64,000 bases of DNA from Cupriavidus basilensis OR16 (GTDB lineage Bacteria; Pseudomonadota; Gammaproteobacteria; Burkholderiales; Burkholderiaceae): contig NZ_AHJE01000016.1 of the NCBI RefSeq assembly GCF_000243095.1, forward strand, positions 174,363 through 238,362. The letters run 5' to 3'. The position numbers were made by a program, and so were the translations under genes. The notes below the pieces were generated by a model. It was not told the DNA's origin. It saw nothing but the letters and a program-made list of their open reading frames with translations, and did no database searches. Shown one piece after another: positions 28,301 to 36,460 of this stretch; within the stretch, counting starts at the first letter, position 1, and each line of letters begins with the position of its first letter.

Positions 28301-29298
28301 GCGTAGACGAGCCGCTGGCCCACGCCCATGCGCTCGGCCTTCTTCATGATGGCGTGGCCAAGCGCGATATCGCTCAACGACAAGCCACGGTGCCAGAACA
28401 GGTTGGTCTCGTCATCGCTCTGCCGGCCCGGCTTGCGGCCCGCGACGATTTCCCCAAGCTCGGCGTGCAGGGTCTGCTCGGACAGCTTGCCCACCTCCAC
28501 ATGCGCGCGCAGCGAGCCAAACATGCCGCCCTTGCACTGGGTCCAGTCGTCCACCACCAGCTTGCTCATGATGTCGGTCAGCGACAGCTCCACCGCGCTC
28601 ATGGTCCCGTATGGCACCACGAACGCGCCCGGCTTGATCCACTCCGTCTTGAGCAGAGGCGTAGGCTTGTCCAGCCGCGATGCCTCGACCACGATGTCCG
28701 CGCCCCGCACGCACGACTCCCAATCCTGCGTGACGATGATCCTCTTGCCGAGATCCTTCTCCAGCCGCGCGGCGAAGGCATCGCGGCTCTCGGGGCGCCG
28801 CGAATGCACGCGGATCTCGTCGAAGTCGAAGATGCTGTCAAGCAGGCGCACGTTCCAGTACGACGTGCCGCGCGCGCCGATATGGCCAAGCACCTTGCTG
28901 TTGCGGCGTGCCAGGTGGCGCGCGCCCAGCGCGGTCACCGCGCCTGTGCGCGCATCGGTGATGAAGGTCGCGTCGATCATCGCCACCGGCATGCCGGTGC
29001 GCGGATCGAACAGGTTGAGCATGGCCATCTCCGACGGCAGGCCCAGCTTGTAGTTGTCGACGTAGTCGCCAACGATCTTCACGCCGGCCAGCCCGAGCGG
29101 CGCCACATAGCCGCGCAGCACATTGAAGTGGCCATTGAATGCCGGGTCCGGAATCAGGTGCACGCGCGGCTCGATCACCGTCTGGTTGTTGCCTTGCGCC
29201 AACAGGCCTTGTTCGACCGCGTCTAGGATTTCCTGGTCGGTCATCGCGAGCTTCGCGATGTCGCGGCCGTTGATGTAAGTCAGATGGATATCGCTCAT
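28297..29298 (-). CDS. Ornithine cyclodeaminase/mu-crystallin family protein
   Basis: A 333-residue NAD(P)-binding enzyme. Start 29298 follows GAGGAAAAACAC. The catalytic N-terminal part contains LPSEMAMLNLFDPRTGMPVAMIDATFITDARTG-like segments (GMPVAMIDA, TDARTGAVTALGARHL), and the Rossmann part has LGHIGARGTSYWNVRLL and RVHSRRPESRDAFAARL. Members cyclise ornithine or lysine with ammonia loss, or reduce imines or amino acids such as alanine. The active-site Asp region near DIVVEASRLDKPTPLL is present. It begins an operon with the PhnD-like and Bug genes and diverges from a LysR regulator. Confidence 0.88.
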   Translation of the reverse strand: MSDIHLTYINGRDIAKLAMTDQEILDAVEQGLLAQGNNQTVIEPRVHLIPDPAFNGHFNVLRGYVAPLGLAGVKIVGDYVDNYKLGLPSEMAMLNLFDPRTGMPVAMIDATFITDARTGAVTALGARHLARRNSKVLGHIGARGTSYWNVRLLDSIFDFDEIRVHSRRPESRDAFAARLEKDLGKRIIVTQDWESCVRGADIVVEASRLDKPTPLLKTEWIKPGAFVVPYGTMSAVELSLTDIMSKLVVDDWTQCKGGMFGSLRAHVEVGKLSEQTLHAELGEIVAGRKPGRQSDDETNLFWHRGLSLSDIALGHAIMKKAERMGVGQRLVYA

Positions 29299-29478
29299 GT
29301 GTTTTTCCTCGTCTCCTGCTGTGAACGTTGAGTCGACGCACCGGCATGCATCAGAATGCCCCCGCATCGTGCCGCGCATCCCCATCACGGTGCTCACGCC
29401 GCAGCGCCCTGCGCAGCCTTGGTGCACGTGATGAAGCGCGCTGTCAGAAGCCAGTGTAGGCACCAGCATATTTACTGT

Positions 29479-29492
29479 CATATGCTTATATG
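29479..29492. promoter_or_regulatory. CATAT-n4-ATATG palindrome in the LysR/OCD divergent promoter
   Basis: CATATGCTTATATG lies about 40 bp upstream of the LysR start in the AT-rich part of a 231-bp divergent intergenic region. Position and dyad symmetry fit a LysR recognition site; unverified. Confidence 0.45.
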
Positions 29493-29529
29493 TCCGTACT
29501 ATTTAACATCAGGTTAATGGATTGAAATC

Positions 29530-30417
29530 ATGAAAATGAACCTCCGGCAGATCGAAGTGTTTCGCGCCGTGATGCTCACGGGCTCGATCAGCGGCGCATC
29601 CAAGCTCCTGTATGTGTCCCAGCCCGCCATCAGCCGGCTGATGTCGCACACCGAGCAGCGCCTGGGGCTGGAGTTGTTCCGCCGCGTGAAGGGACGCCTT
29701 TACCCGACACCGGAAGCGCGGCGGCTGCTGAACGAAGTCAATGCGGTGTATGAAGGGATCGAGCGTGTGAACGAGATCGCCGAAGACCTCGCCACCAACC
29801 GCACGGGCAGCCTGCGCATCTCATGCAGCCCCAACCTCGGCCAGACTGTGCTGCCCCAGGCAATCGCCTCGTTTCGCGCCGCGCATCCGGCGGTGCGCAT
29901 CGTGGTGCGCACGCAGATACCGGGCAACATGCTGCGCGCGCTGCTCTCCGGGCAGGCCGAGCTGGCCGTGTCCAACATGCCGCTGGTGCATCCCAGCCTG
30001 GAGTCCCGGCTACTGGTGAAGAACCCGATGGTGGCGCTGGTGCCCGCGGGGCACCGCTTGAGCGGGCGCAGCTATGTGCGCCCGTCCGAGCTCGCCGGCG
30101 AGCCGCTGATCGGCTACGGCGCGGATGTGCCATTCGGTTTGCTGGTGCGGGAGATGTTTGGCAGCGGCTTCGATGACCTCGACATGCGGATCGAGGTGGA
30201 GCAGGCGCACGTGGCGCGCGCGCTGGCGCAGGCCGGGGCCGGCATCGCGCTGGTCGATGCCATGACGGTCTTCGGGCAAGCGTGGCCCAATGTCATGGCC
30301 ATTCCGATCCGGACCAAGGTCAACGCCTCGGTCCAGATCTTCAATGTCCAGTCCGAGCCGTTGTCGCGGCTAGCGCTGGTGTTTGCGCAGGAGTTGATGG
30401 CGCGGATGAAGGCTTGA
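29530..30417 (+). CDS. LysR-family transcriptional regulator
   Basis: A 295-residue regulator. The HTH is LRQIEVFRAVMLTGSISGASKLLYVSQPAISRL (residues 5-37, split here as VFRAVMLTGS, SGASKLLYVS, QPAISRLM). The effector domain begins GSLRISCSPNLGQTVLP and contains the VSNMPLVHP and AGAGIALVDAM segments. It diverges from the ornithine cyclodeaminase operon, which it likely activates with an amino-acid-derived ligand. The layout is close to regulators of opine or ornithine catabolism, but the specificity is not readable. Confidence 0.92.
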   Translation: MKMNLRQIEVFRAVMLTGSISGASKLLYVSQPAISRLMSHTEQRLGLELFRRVKGRLYPTPEARRLLNEVNAVYEGIERVNEIAEDLATNRTGSLRISCSPNLGQTVLPQAIASFRAAHPAVRIVVRTQIPGNMLRALLSGQAELAVSNMPLVHPSLESRLLVKNPMVALVPAGHRLSGRSYVRPSELAGEPLIGYGADVPFGLLVREMFGSGFDDLDMRIEVEQAHVARALAQAGAGIALVDAMTVFGQAWPNVMAIPIRTKVNASVQIFNVQSEPLSRLALVFAQELMARMKA

Positions 30418-30451
30418 GGTATGGGGACAACCGTCTACCCTATCCCCCCGC

Positions 30452-31540
30452 TTACTTCTTCAACGGATGCGCCAGGAAGAACCGCACCATCTCCGCGCTG
30501 GCGTCTGGCCCGCTCGCATCGGTGTACGTGCCGCGCGCACTGCCGCCCGCCCAGGCGTGCGGTGCGCCATGAATCAGCCAGTGCTCCGCCTCGACGCCAC
30601 TCGCCGACCTCAACCGGCGGCAAGTGACGGTGCGTCCGTTCTGCTTGCTGATGCGCGGGCTGTCGCCGGAGGTGGTGTCCTTGAAATCCCGCAGCAACCG
30701 CTCAGCGTTGGAGACGTGGACTGTTGCGTCCGCATCGCCGTGGAACACGATCAGCGGGCGCACCGGCGCGGTGTTCCCGGCCGGCATCTTCGCGCCCATC
30801 TTGCCGCCTTTCATCGCAGCAAGCGCCGACGGCAAGTCATGCGCGCTGCCATACGGCAAGCCGGAGTGAACGCCGGCGGCTGCATACAACTCCGGATAGG
30901 TATGGACCATCACGGCGGCCATGGCGCCACCGGCCGACAAGCCGGCCACGTACACGCGATCGGGATCGACCGGGTGGTTGGCCATGACTTCCCGCGTAAT
31001 GCCTGCGATCAGCGCTGGCTCGCCCAGCTCGCGCTGCTGGTCGCCCGGCTTGAACCAGCTCCAGCACCTGGACGGGTTGGCCGTCGCGGGCTGGATGGGA
31101 TACGCGACCAGGAAGCCATGCTGCTCGGCGAGTGCGTTCATCCGGGTGCCCGCCGCGAAATCGTCAGCGTCCTGGGTGCAGCCGTGCAGCATCACCACCA
31201 GCGCAAGCCGCTTGCCTTCGAAGCCGCTGGGCACATAGAGCTTGTAGGCGCGCTGGCCAGCGTGGCCGGTATAGCGCCTGGCGGCGAAGTGGCCGGCGTC
31301 GTGCGCTTCGGCCTGCGGCGGCGGTTGCAGGTCTTGCGTGGGCTGTGCGCGGGCATCCCGCGCTTTGCGCGGCAGCAATGCCTCAACCACTTGCGCGGGC
31401 TGGAATCCGGCAACGCAGCCTGCGCCGTTGCCACGCAGCGCGCGTTGAATCGCCTCGGTGGCCTCCATCGGCCCCGCGGTGCGCAGCAACGCCATGGCTT
31501 CCTGCATGGAGGCCAGGAATTCTTCATTCATTTTCATCAT
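30452..31540 (-). CDS. PHB depolymerase-family esterase (LpqC-like)
   Basis: A 362-residue alpha/beta hydrolase of the short-chain PHB depolymerase/feruloyl esterase group. An N-terminal helical segment (about 1-85) precedes the catalytic domain: YKLYVPSGFEGKRLALVVMLHGCTQDADDFA, the nucleophile elbow GLSAGGAMA, Asp in FHGDADATV and His in HGAPHAWAGG (catalytic Ser-Asp-His). The oxyanion region is LHGCTQ. No signal peptide is present, so it may be intracellular. The CopG gene ends 50 bp upstream, suggesting a shared transcript. Substrate could be PHB oligomers or an ester; Cupriavidus-like hosts store PHB. Confidence 0.88.
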   Translation of the reverse strand: MMKMNEEFLASMQEAMALLRTAGPMEATEAIQRALRGNGAGCVAGFQPAQVVEALLPRKARDARAQPTQDLQPPPQAEAHDAGHFAARRYTGHAGQRAYKLYVPSGFEGKRLALVVMLHGCTQDADDFAAGTRMNALAEQHGFLVAYPIQPATANPSRCWSWFKPGDQQRELGEPALIAGITREVMANHPVDPDRVYVAGLSAGGAMAAVMVHTYPELYAAAGVHSGLPYGSAHDLPSALAAMKGGKMGAKMPAGNTAPVRPLIVFHGDADATVHVSNAERLLRDFKDTTSGDSPRISKQNGRTVTCRRLRSASGVEAEHWLIHGAPHAWAGGSARGTYTDASGPDASAEMVRFFLAHPLKK

Positions 31541-31590
31541 GGTGTCCTTCGGTGTGCCTTCGGCAACGTGCTCCTTGGCCGCCGCCCGGC

Positions 31591-32022
31591 TCAGCGGATA
31601 CGGCCGGCCAGCGCGGCCTTGACCGCGGCGGAGGCATGGAACGCGCCCAGCACCACGATTGACTGGATCGTGGCGAGGGCGAGTTCGGGCGTGACATCGG
31701 ATGCGATGCTGGCGAGTCCCAGCACATGGATATCCAGGCGCTGGCGGGCGGCTTGCGCCGCCTCCAGGTCCTGGCGGGAGAAATGCTGCAGGCCGAGCAC
31801 CAGCGCGCGCCGTGTCACGGTCTCGCTGACAGCCTGCGCGTGGATCGCAAGCTGGTTGCGGATCGCGGTACGGATCAGGTCGGTGCGGTTCGAGTAAAAA
31901 CCCTCCTCGACCAGCAGGTCGATCTGGCCGAGATCCACGGGGCCGAGATTGATCGTGATCTTCTCGGTTTCGCCGCCTTTAGGGCGGGACGGGGGCGTAA
32001 GTGCCCCTTGCTGCTCGCTCAT
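31591..32022 (-). CDS. CopG/RHH-type transcriptional regulator
   Basis: A 143-residue protein. The ribbon-helix-helix is near residues 20-62: KITINLGPVDLGQIDLLVEEGFYSNRTDLIRTAIR (beta strand KITINLG, helix turn SNRTDLIRTAI). A C-terminal region (LALATIQSIVVLGAFHASAAVKAAL) is typical of a CopG subfamily found in betaproteobacteria and not of toxin-antitoxin antitoxins. A long imperfect palindrome just upstream is a likely autoregulatory operator. It precedes the PHB-depolymerase-like gene and probably regulates it. Confidence 0.82.
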   Translation of the reverse strand: MSEQQGALTPPSRPKGGETEKITINLGPVDLGQIDLLVEEGFYSNRTDLIRTAIRNQLAIHAQAVSETVTRRALVLGLQHFSRQDLEAAQAARQRLDIHVLGLASIASDVTPELALATIQSIVVLGAFHASAAVKAALAGRIR

Positions 32023-32031
32023 GATTACTTA

Positions 32032-32069
32032 CCATCCGTATAACATCCAACTGGATGGTTATAGGATGG
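32032..32069. promoter_or_regulatory. CopG operator-like palindrome
   Basis: CCATCC and GGATGG at the ends enclose internal TATAAC/GGTTATA and CATCCA/TGGATG half-sites, giving a 38-bp imperfect palindrome 10 bp upstream of the CopG start. Repeated ATCC/GGAT half-sites fit cooperative binding of an RHH protein. Confidence 0.7.
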
Positions 32070-32214
32070 CACGCGAGGCAGGTCAAGCGGATTGGACAGT
32101 TTGTTACATGCGAGTTCAGGCGTTTCCCGGCGCCATATGAAATATTTCAGGCGCATGGGGAGAAAGTGCGGTTCCAGCCTATGCTTGACGCTCGGCGAGC
32201 CCTACAGGACCGAT

Positions 32215-32631
32215 ATGCCCAGCCTTTTCCCCGACACACGCAGCAGCATCCCCGCACTCCCGCTCGCCATCGCCACCTGCGCCGCCTTGCTACTGGCCGC
32301 CTGCGCGCCGGACTCGGTGCGCAACTTCGAGGCAAAGGGCTTCGACGCCTACCTGGACAGCGTGCAGCGCGGCTGCCCGAACATGAGGATCGGGAACAAC
32401 AACATCAGCGATTGGCTGCGCACCGACGGCGGCCGGAACGACAGCGACTACGTCTACTGGCTCGACCAGACCTCACGGCTCTACTACAAGCGCATCACCC
32501 CGGCGCAGTATCGCGACTCGGTTGTTGGCGCGCTAGGGCAAGGCAAGTCGGACACGCGCGCGGTGGATTGCATCATCGGCAAGCTACCGGCGCAGCGCCC
32601 TACCAGCCCGGCCGGGGATAAGCGGCCGTAG
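32215..32631 (+). CDS. Predicted lipoprotein, unknown function
   Basis: A 138-residue protein. Start 32215 (MPSLFPDTRSS) gives a signal sequence ending in the lipobox LLLAAC, so a mature Cys-anchored lipoprotein is expected. The mature part contains CPNMRIGNNNISDWL, DYVYWLDQTSRLYYKRITP and a second Cys pair (RGCPN, VDCIIG) that could form a disulfide. No family was recognised. It stands alone on the plus strand, with AGGACCGAT before the start. Confidence 0.7.
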   Translation: MPSLFPDTRSSIPALPLAIATCAALLLAACAPDSVRNFEAKGFDAYLDSVQRGCPNMRIGNNNISDWLRTDGGRNDSDYVYWLDQTSRLYYKRITPAQYRDSVVGALGQGKSDTRAVDCIIGKLPAQRPTSPAGDKRP

Positions 32632-32672
32632 AAGCTGTTGGGGTTAGCGAGCGCGCCGCGGCTCGCGGGCCG

Positions 32673-32693
32673 GCGAGGCACGAGGTGCCTCGC
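32673..32693. terminator. Possible hairpin terminator after the lipoprotein gene
   Basis: GCGAGGCAC-GAG-GTGCCTCGC is a perfect 9-bp stem with a 3-base loop, 42 bp after the lipoprotein stop. No T-run follows, so termination would need Rho or the hairpin alone. Confidence 0.45.
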
Positions 32694-32901
32694 ACCCTGC
32701 CATCCCGCATGAAGAGAACCAAAAGCCAGCATTTGACATGCATATTGAGCACGTTGCAGTTTCATCCATGCAACATGCCCACTTGATTTCAAGCACAATA
32801 CGAATCTAATATCCTGCGAGATGGATAACTATTAGAAATTCGGGCAGGCTCTAGCCTGTCTCCATGACATCTGCATTTGCATTGGTACGGGGAGTTGCGG
32901 C

Positions 32902-33702
32902 ATGAACGTGGTGCTCGTCGAAAGCCATCCATTGATCCGGATCGCAATGCTCAAGCTGTTGGAGGGTATTGCAGGTATCGCCCATGTCCTTGCCATCGAC
33001 CCCGGGGAAATCCCCGCGCACCGGCATGCCGGTGGTGACATTGACCCCGACCTTGACCTCGACCCCGACCCCGACCCCGACCTTGAAACTGACGTTGATC
33101 TGATCATCTTCGGCATGCCCGGCGATGCCGACACTGGCTGGGAATGGCTCGGCAAGGCGCGCAGGCTATGGTCCGCGCCGCGCCTGCTGCTGCTCTGCGA
33201 TGCCGTACCCCTGCAGATGCCGCAAAGCGGGATCACGGGAGGTGTCGGCGGCTGCCTGCCGAAATCGGCCTCGCTTGACGTCCTCAGGACGGCAATCCGG
33301 CGTATCGCCAACGGTCAATCGGAGAATGCCGGCGCAAGCCAGCTTTCGCTCTTCCCCGCCTTGCCCGTGGCGGCGCAGGCACCGCAACGCACCGCCGGGA
33401 GCGAACGGGTTGCGCATGAGGCAGCACTGCTGGGACTGACGCAACGCCAGTATGACGTGCTGGCATTGCTTTCCCGAGGGAATGCGATCAAGACCGTAGG
33501 CCGTTTGCTGAATATTTCAGTGCCTGCTGTCAAAACGCATGCTCGCGCCATGTACAGGCATCTCCAGGTGACTGGCAGGGAGGAGGCCGCCTACAAGGCA
33601 CGGCAACAGGGCATCAGCCTGGCATGGCCGGTTGGCGGTGTGCCGCCGTTGAAGCTGGCCGGCCACCGCCCCCCCGTAATCCGGCAGATGGAATTGATCT
33701 GA
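32902..33702 (+). CDS. LuxR-type regulator with an Asp-Pro run in its receiver-like domain
   Basis: A 266-residue protein. The N-terminus (MNVVLVESHPLIRIAMLKLL) resembles a response-regulator receiver, but residues 46-66 are an acidic repeat rich in Asp-Pro (DIDPDLDLDPDPDPD), located where the alpha2/beta3 region leads to DLIIFGMPG. The phosphoacceptor Asp is therefore uncertain. The C-terminal LuxR/FixJ HTH (about 177-225) is LTQRQYDVLALLSRGNAIK and ISVPAVKTHARAMYRHLQV. No histidine kinase is adjacent. The start lies in CGGCATGAACG following GGGGAG. Targets unknown. Confidence 0.8.
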   Translation: MNVVLVESHPLIRIAMLKLLEGIAGIAHVLAIDPGEIPAHRHAGGDIDPDLDLDPDPDPDLETDVDLIIFGMPGDADTGWEWLGKARRLWSAPRLLLLCDAVPLQMPQSGITGGVGGCLPKSASLDVLRTAIRRIANGQSENAGASQLSLFPALPVAAQAPQRTAGSERVAHEAALLGLTQRQYDVLALLSRGNAIKTVGRLLNISVPAVKTHARAMYRHLQVTGREEAAYKARQQGISLAWPVGGVPPLKLAGHRPPVIRQMELI

Positions 33703-33732
33703 CTGGAATTGACTGGCCGGCTCATCGCCTGG

Positions 33733-35183
33733 TCACGCCAGGCTGATCCACGTCGTCTTCAGATCCGTGTACTTGTCCAGCGCATGCAAGGACTTGTCAC
33801 GGCCCGAACCCGATTGTTTCACGCCACCAAATGGCACCGTCACGTCGCTGTCCATATAACAGTTGACCCACACCAGCCCCGCCTGCAGCTTGCGCGAAAC
33901 GCGGTGCGCGCGCGACAGGTTGGAGGTCCAGAGTCCCGAGCCTAGCCCGTAAGGCGAGTCGTTGCATGGCCGAAGATCTCCTCACGCACGATGGTGAGTG
34001 ACTGCGTCGGGCATTCGAAGATGGTCGGCTGCATGTAGAAGCCGCCGCTGTCCGTGTGCGCGCGCTTGCCACCGGCGCGCAGGCGGGCGCCTTCGTCCTC
34101 GCCGCTCTTCACATACGACATCACCCGCTGCAGTTGCGCGCCGTCGACGATGGCCCCCATGGCGGTGGCGGGGTCCAGCGGATCGCCCGGTTGCATGCGC
34201 GCGGCGTGCGCTTCCAGCTTCTCCATGAACGCATCGTAGATGCCGCTTTGCACATAGAGGCGCGAGCCGGCGATGCAGATCTCGCCCTGGTTGCTGAAGA
34301 TGCCGATGGCAGCGGCTTGCGCGGCGCGGTCCAGGTCTGGGCAATCGTCGAAGACGATGTGCGGCGACTTGCCGCCGCACTCGAGCCAGACGCGCTTGAG
34401 GTTGGACTGGCCGGAATACTCCATGAAACGCTTGCCGGTGGCGGTCGACCCGGTAAAGGCGATGCAGTCCACATCAGGATGGCGGCCCAGTGCCTGCCCG
34501 GCAGTGGCGCCAAGGCCCGGCACGACATTGAAGACCCCCGCCGGCATGCCGGCTTGTTCGGCGAGCGCCGCCAGCCGCAGCGCGGTGAGCGGGGATTGTT
34601 CCGCGGGCTTGAGCACCACGCTGTTGCCGGCGGCCAGCGCGGGCGCTACCTTCCAGCTAGCCATCAGCAGCGGGTAGTTCCAGGGCACGACCGCCGCCAC
34701 CACGCCCAACGGCTCGCGCGTGATGGTGGCCAGCACGTTGGGGCCGGTCGGCGCGATCTCGTCGTAGATCTTGTCGATGGCTTCGGCGTACCAGGCGAAG
34801 GTGCGGGCGGCTTCGGGGATGTCGTATTGCAGGGTCTCGGCAATGGGCTTGCCCATGTCGAGCGTTTCCAGCAGCGCGAGCTCATCCCGGTGCGTGTCGA
34901 TCAGTTGCGACAGCTTGAGCAGTGTCGCCTTCCTGGCGCTGCGCGGCAGGTCCGACCAGACGCCGGACTGAAACGCCTTGCGCGCCGCGGCGACCGCGCG
35001 GTTGACGTCCTGCGCGCCGCAGGCCGCAACGCTGGCGAGCGTCTTGCCGGTGGCGGGGTTGATGCTCTCGAAGGTCGCGCCGTCGGCGGCGTCAGCCCAA
35101 CGGCCGTCGATATAGGCTTGCGAACGGATCGATAGCGTCGCGGCCTGTTTTTGCCAATAGGCGAGATCTCTCAAATCGCTCAT
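33733..35183 (-). pseudogene. Aldehyde dehydrogenase with an out-of-frame internal deletion
   Basis: Start 35183 (MSDLRDLAYWQKQAATL). The body is a normal NAD(P)-dependent ALDH: PWNYPLLMASWKVAPALAAGN, FTGSTATGKRF, catalytic Glu in WLECGGKSPH and catalytic Cys in NQGEICIAGSRLYV. At about 33967 the frame runs VREEIFG and then directly into the sequence that should encode NDSPYGLGSGLWTSN but in another frame; about 18 residues (normally PVLAV...DEDEA...IA) are missing. The remaining C-terminus (GGVKQSGSGRDKS, DKYTDLKTTWISLA) is readable to a stop at 33733. It is the last gene of the gabT-TPP-M20-ALDH operon. The catalytic core is kept but the C-terminal bridging part would be scrambled. Confidence 0.85.
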
Positions 35184-35218
35184 CAAAGGATCCTGGCATT
35201 GATTGGGTTTGGGCATGC

Positions 35219-36460
35219 TCAGGCGTTCGCCTGTGCCACCATGGCGCCGAGCAGCACGTTGGCCCCGGCTTCCAGGTGCTCCGGCTTGGCGTCTTCGATC
35301 TCGTTGTGGCTGATGCCGTCCTTGCATGGCACGAAGATCATCGCGGTGGGCGCGATGCCGGCGATATAGACAGCGTCGTGGCCAGCGCCCGTGACGATGT
35401 CCTGGTGGCTGTAGCCCCGCGCGGCCGCTTGCTGGCGCACGCGGCTGATCAGCTCCGGCGCGAACGGCGTGGGCGCGAAGTACTGCACGTCTTCCACCGC
35501 CACATCCAGCGCCGCGCCGGTGGTGGTGCCATCCGCGACAGCCGCGCAGGCCGCGCGAAAGCGTGCATCCATCTCGGCCAGCCGCGCCGGGTCGAGGTGG
35601 CGCAGGTCGACGGTGAACTTCACCGCCCCGGGGATGACGTTGCGCGACGACGGATGCACATTGACCACGCCCACCGTGCCGCGCCCGTGCGGCGCGAAGT
35701 CGTTGGCGATGCGGATCACCGCCTGCATCAGGAAGCTGGCGCCATAGAGCGCGTCCTTGCGCAGCGGCATCGGCGTGGGGCCGGCGTGCGCCTCCATGCC
35801 GGTCACGGTGACGTCGTACCAGCGCAGGCCCAGCGATCCGGTCACGACACCGATCACGTTGTCCTCGGCCTCGAGCACCGGCCCCTGTTCGATGTGGGCC
35901 TCGAAGTAGGCGCCAACCTTGTGGCCAACCTCCGCGCCGCCGGCATAGCCGATGGCGGCCAGTTCATCCGCCACGCGCTTGCCCGCCACGTCGGTGGCCG
36001 ACAGCGCGGTCTCCAGCGCAAAGACGCCGGCGAACACGCCGGAGCCCATCATCACCGGGACAAAGCGGGAGCCCTCTTCATTGGTCCAGATGGCCACCTC
36101 GAGCGGGGCCTCGGTGGTGATGCCGTGGTCGTCCAGGGTCCGCATGACTTCCAGGCCCGCCAGCACGCCGTAGCAGCCGTCGAACTTGCCGCCAGTGGGC
36201 TGGGTGTCGATATGGCTGCCCGTCATGACCGGGGCCAGCGCGTTGTTGCGCCCTGCCCGGCGGGCAAAGATATTGCCGACCTTGTCGACCGTCACGCTCA
36301 GTCCGGCTTCGCGCATCCAGCCGGTCACCAGGTCGCGCCCCTGCCCGTCCAGCGCCGTCAGTGCCAGGCGCGCATTGCCGCCCTTGGGCGTGGCGCCGAT
36401 GGCGGCCAGGTCCATCAGCGAGCGCCACAGGCGCTCGCCATTGATTGCCAGCGTGTTCAT
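35219..36460 (-). CDS. M20-family amidase/hydantoinase-carbamoylase (AllC/AmaB-like)
   Basis: A 413-residue dinuclear zinc amidohydrolase of the N-carbamoyl-L-amino acid hydrolase/allantoate amidohydrolase group. Metal ligands are visible: His in TGSHIDTQPTGGKFDG and Asp in the same block, Glu in WTNEEGSRF, His in EAHIEQGP, and the C-terminal His in GISHNEIE. The insert domain has HAGPTPMPLRKDAL. It removes a carbamoyl or amide group, releasing ammonia and CO2 and a free amino acid. It overlaps the TPP-enzyme stop by 4 bp and precedes ALDH by 35 bp, so its product probably enters the neighbouring transaminase and dehydrogenase. Confidence 0.9.
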   Translation of the reverse strand: MNTLAINGERLWRSLMDLAAIGATPKGGNARLALTALDGQGRDLVTGWMREAGLSVTVDKVGNIFARRAGRNNALAPVMTGSHIDTQPTGGKFDGCYGVLAGLEVMRTLDDHGITTEAPLEVAIWTNEEGSRFVPVMMGSGVFAGVFALETALSATDVAGKRVADELAAIGYAGGAEVGHKVGAYFEAHIEQGPVLEAEDNVIGVVTGSLGLRWYDVTVTGMEAHAGPTPMPLRKDALYGASFLMQAVIRIANDFAPHGRGTVGVVNVHPSSRNVIPGAVKFTVDLRHLDPARLAEMDARFRAACAAVADGTTTGAALDVAVEDVQYFAPTPFAPELISRVRQQAAARGYSHQDIVTGAGHDAVYIAGIAPTAMIFVPCKDGISHNEIEDAKPEHLEAGANVLLGAMVAQANA

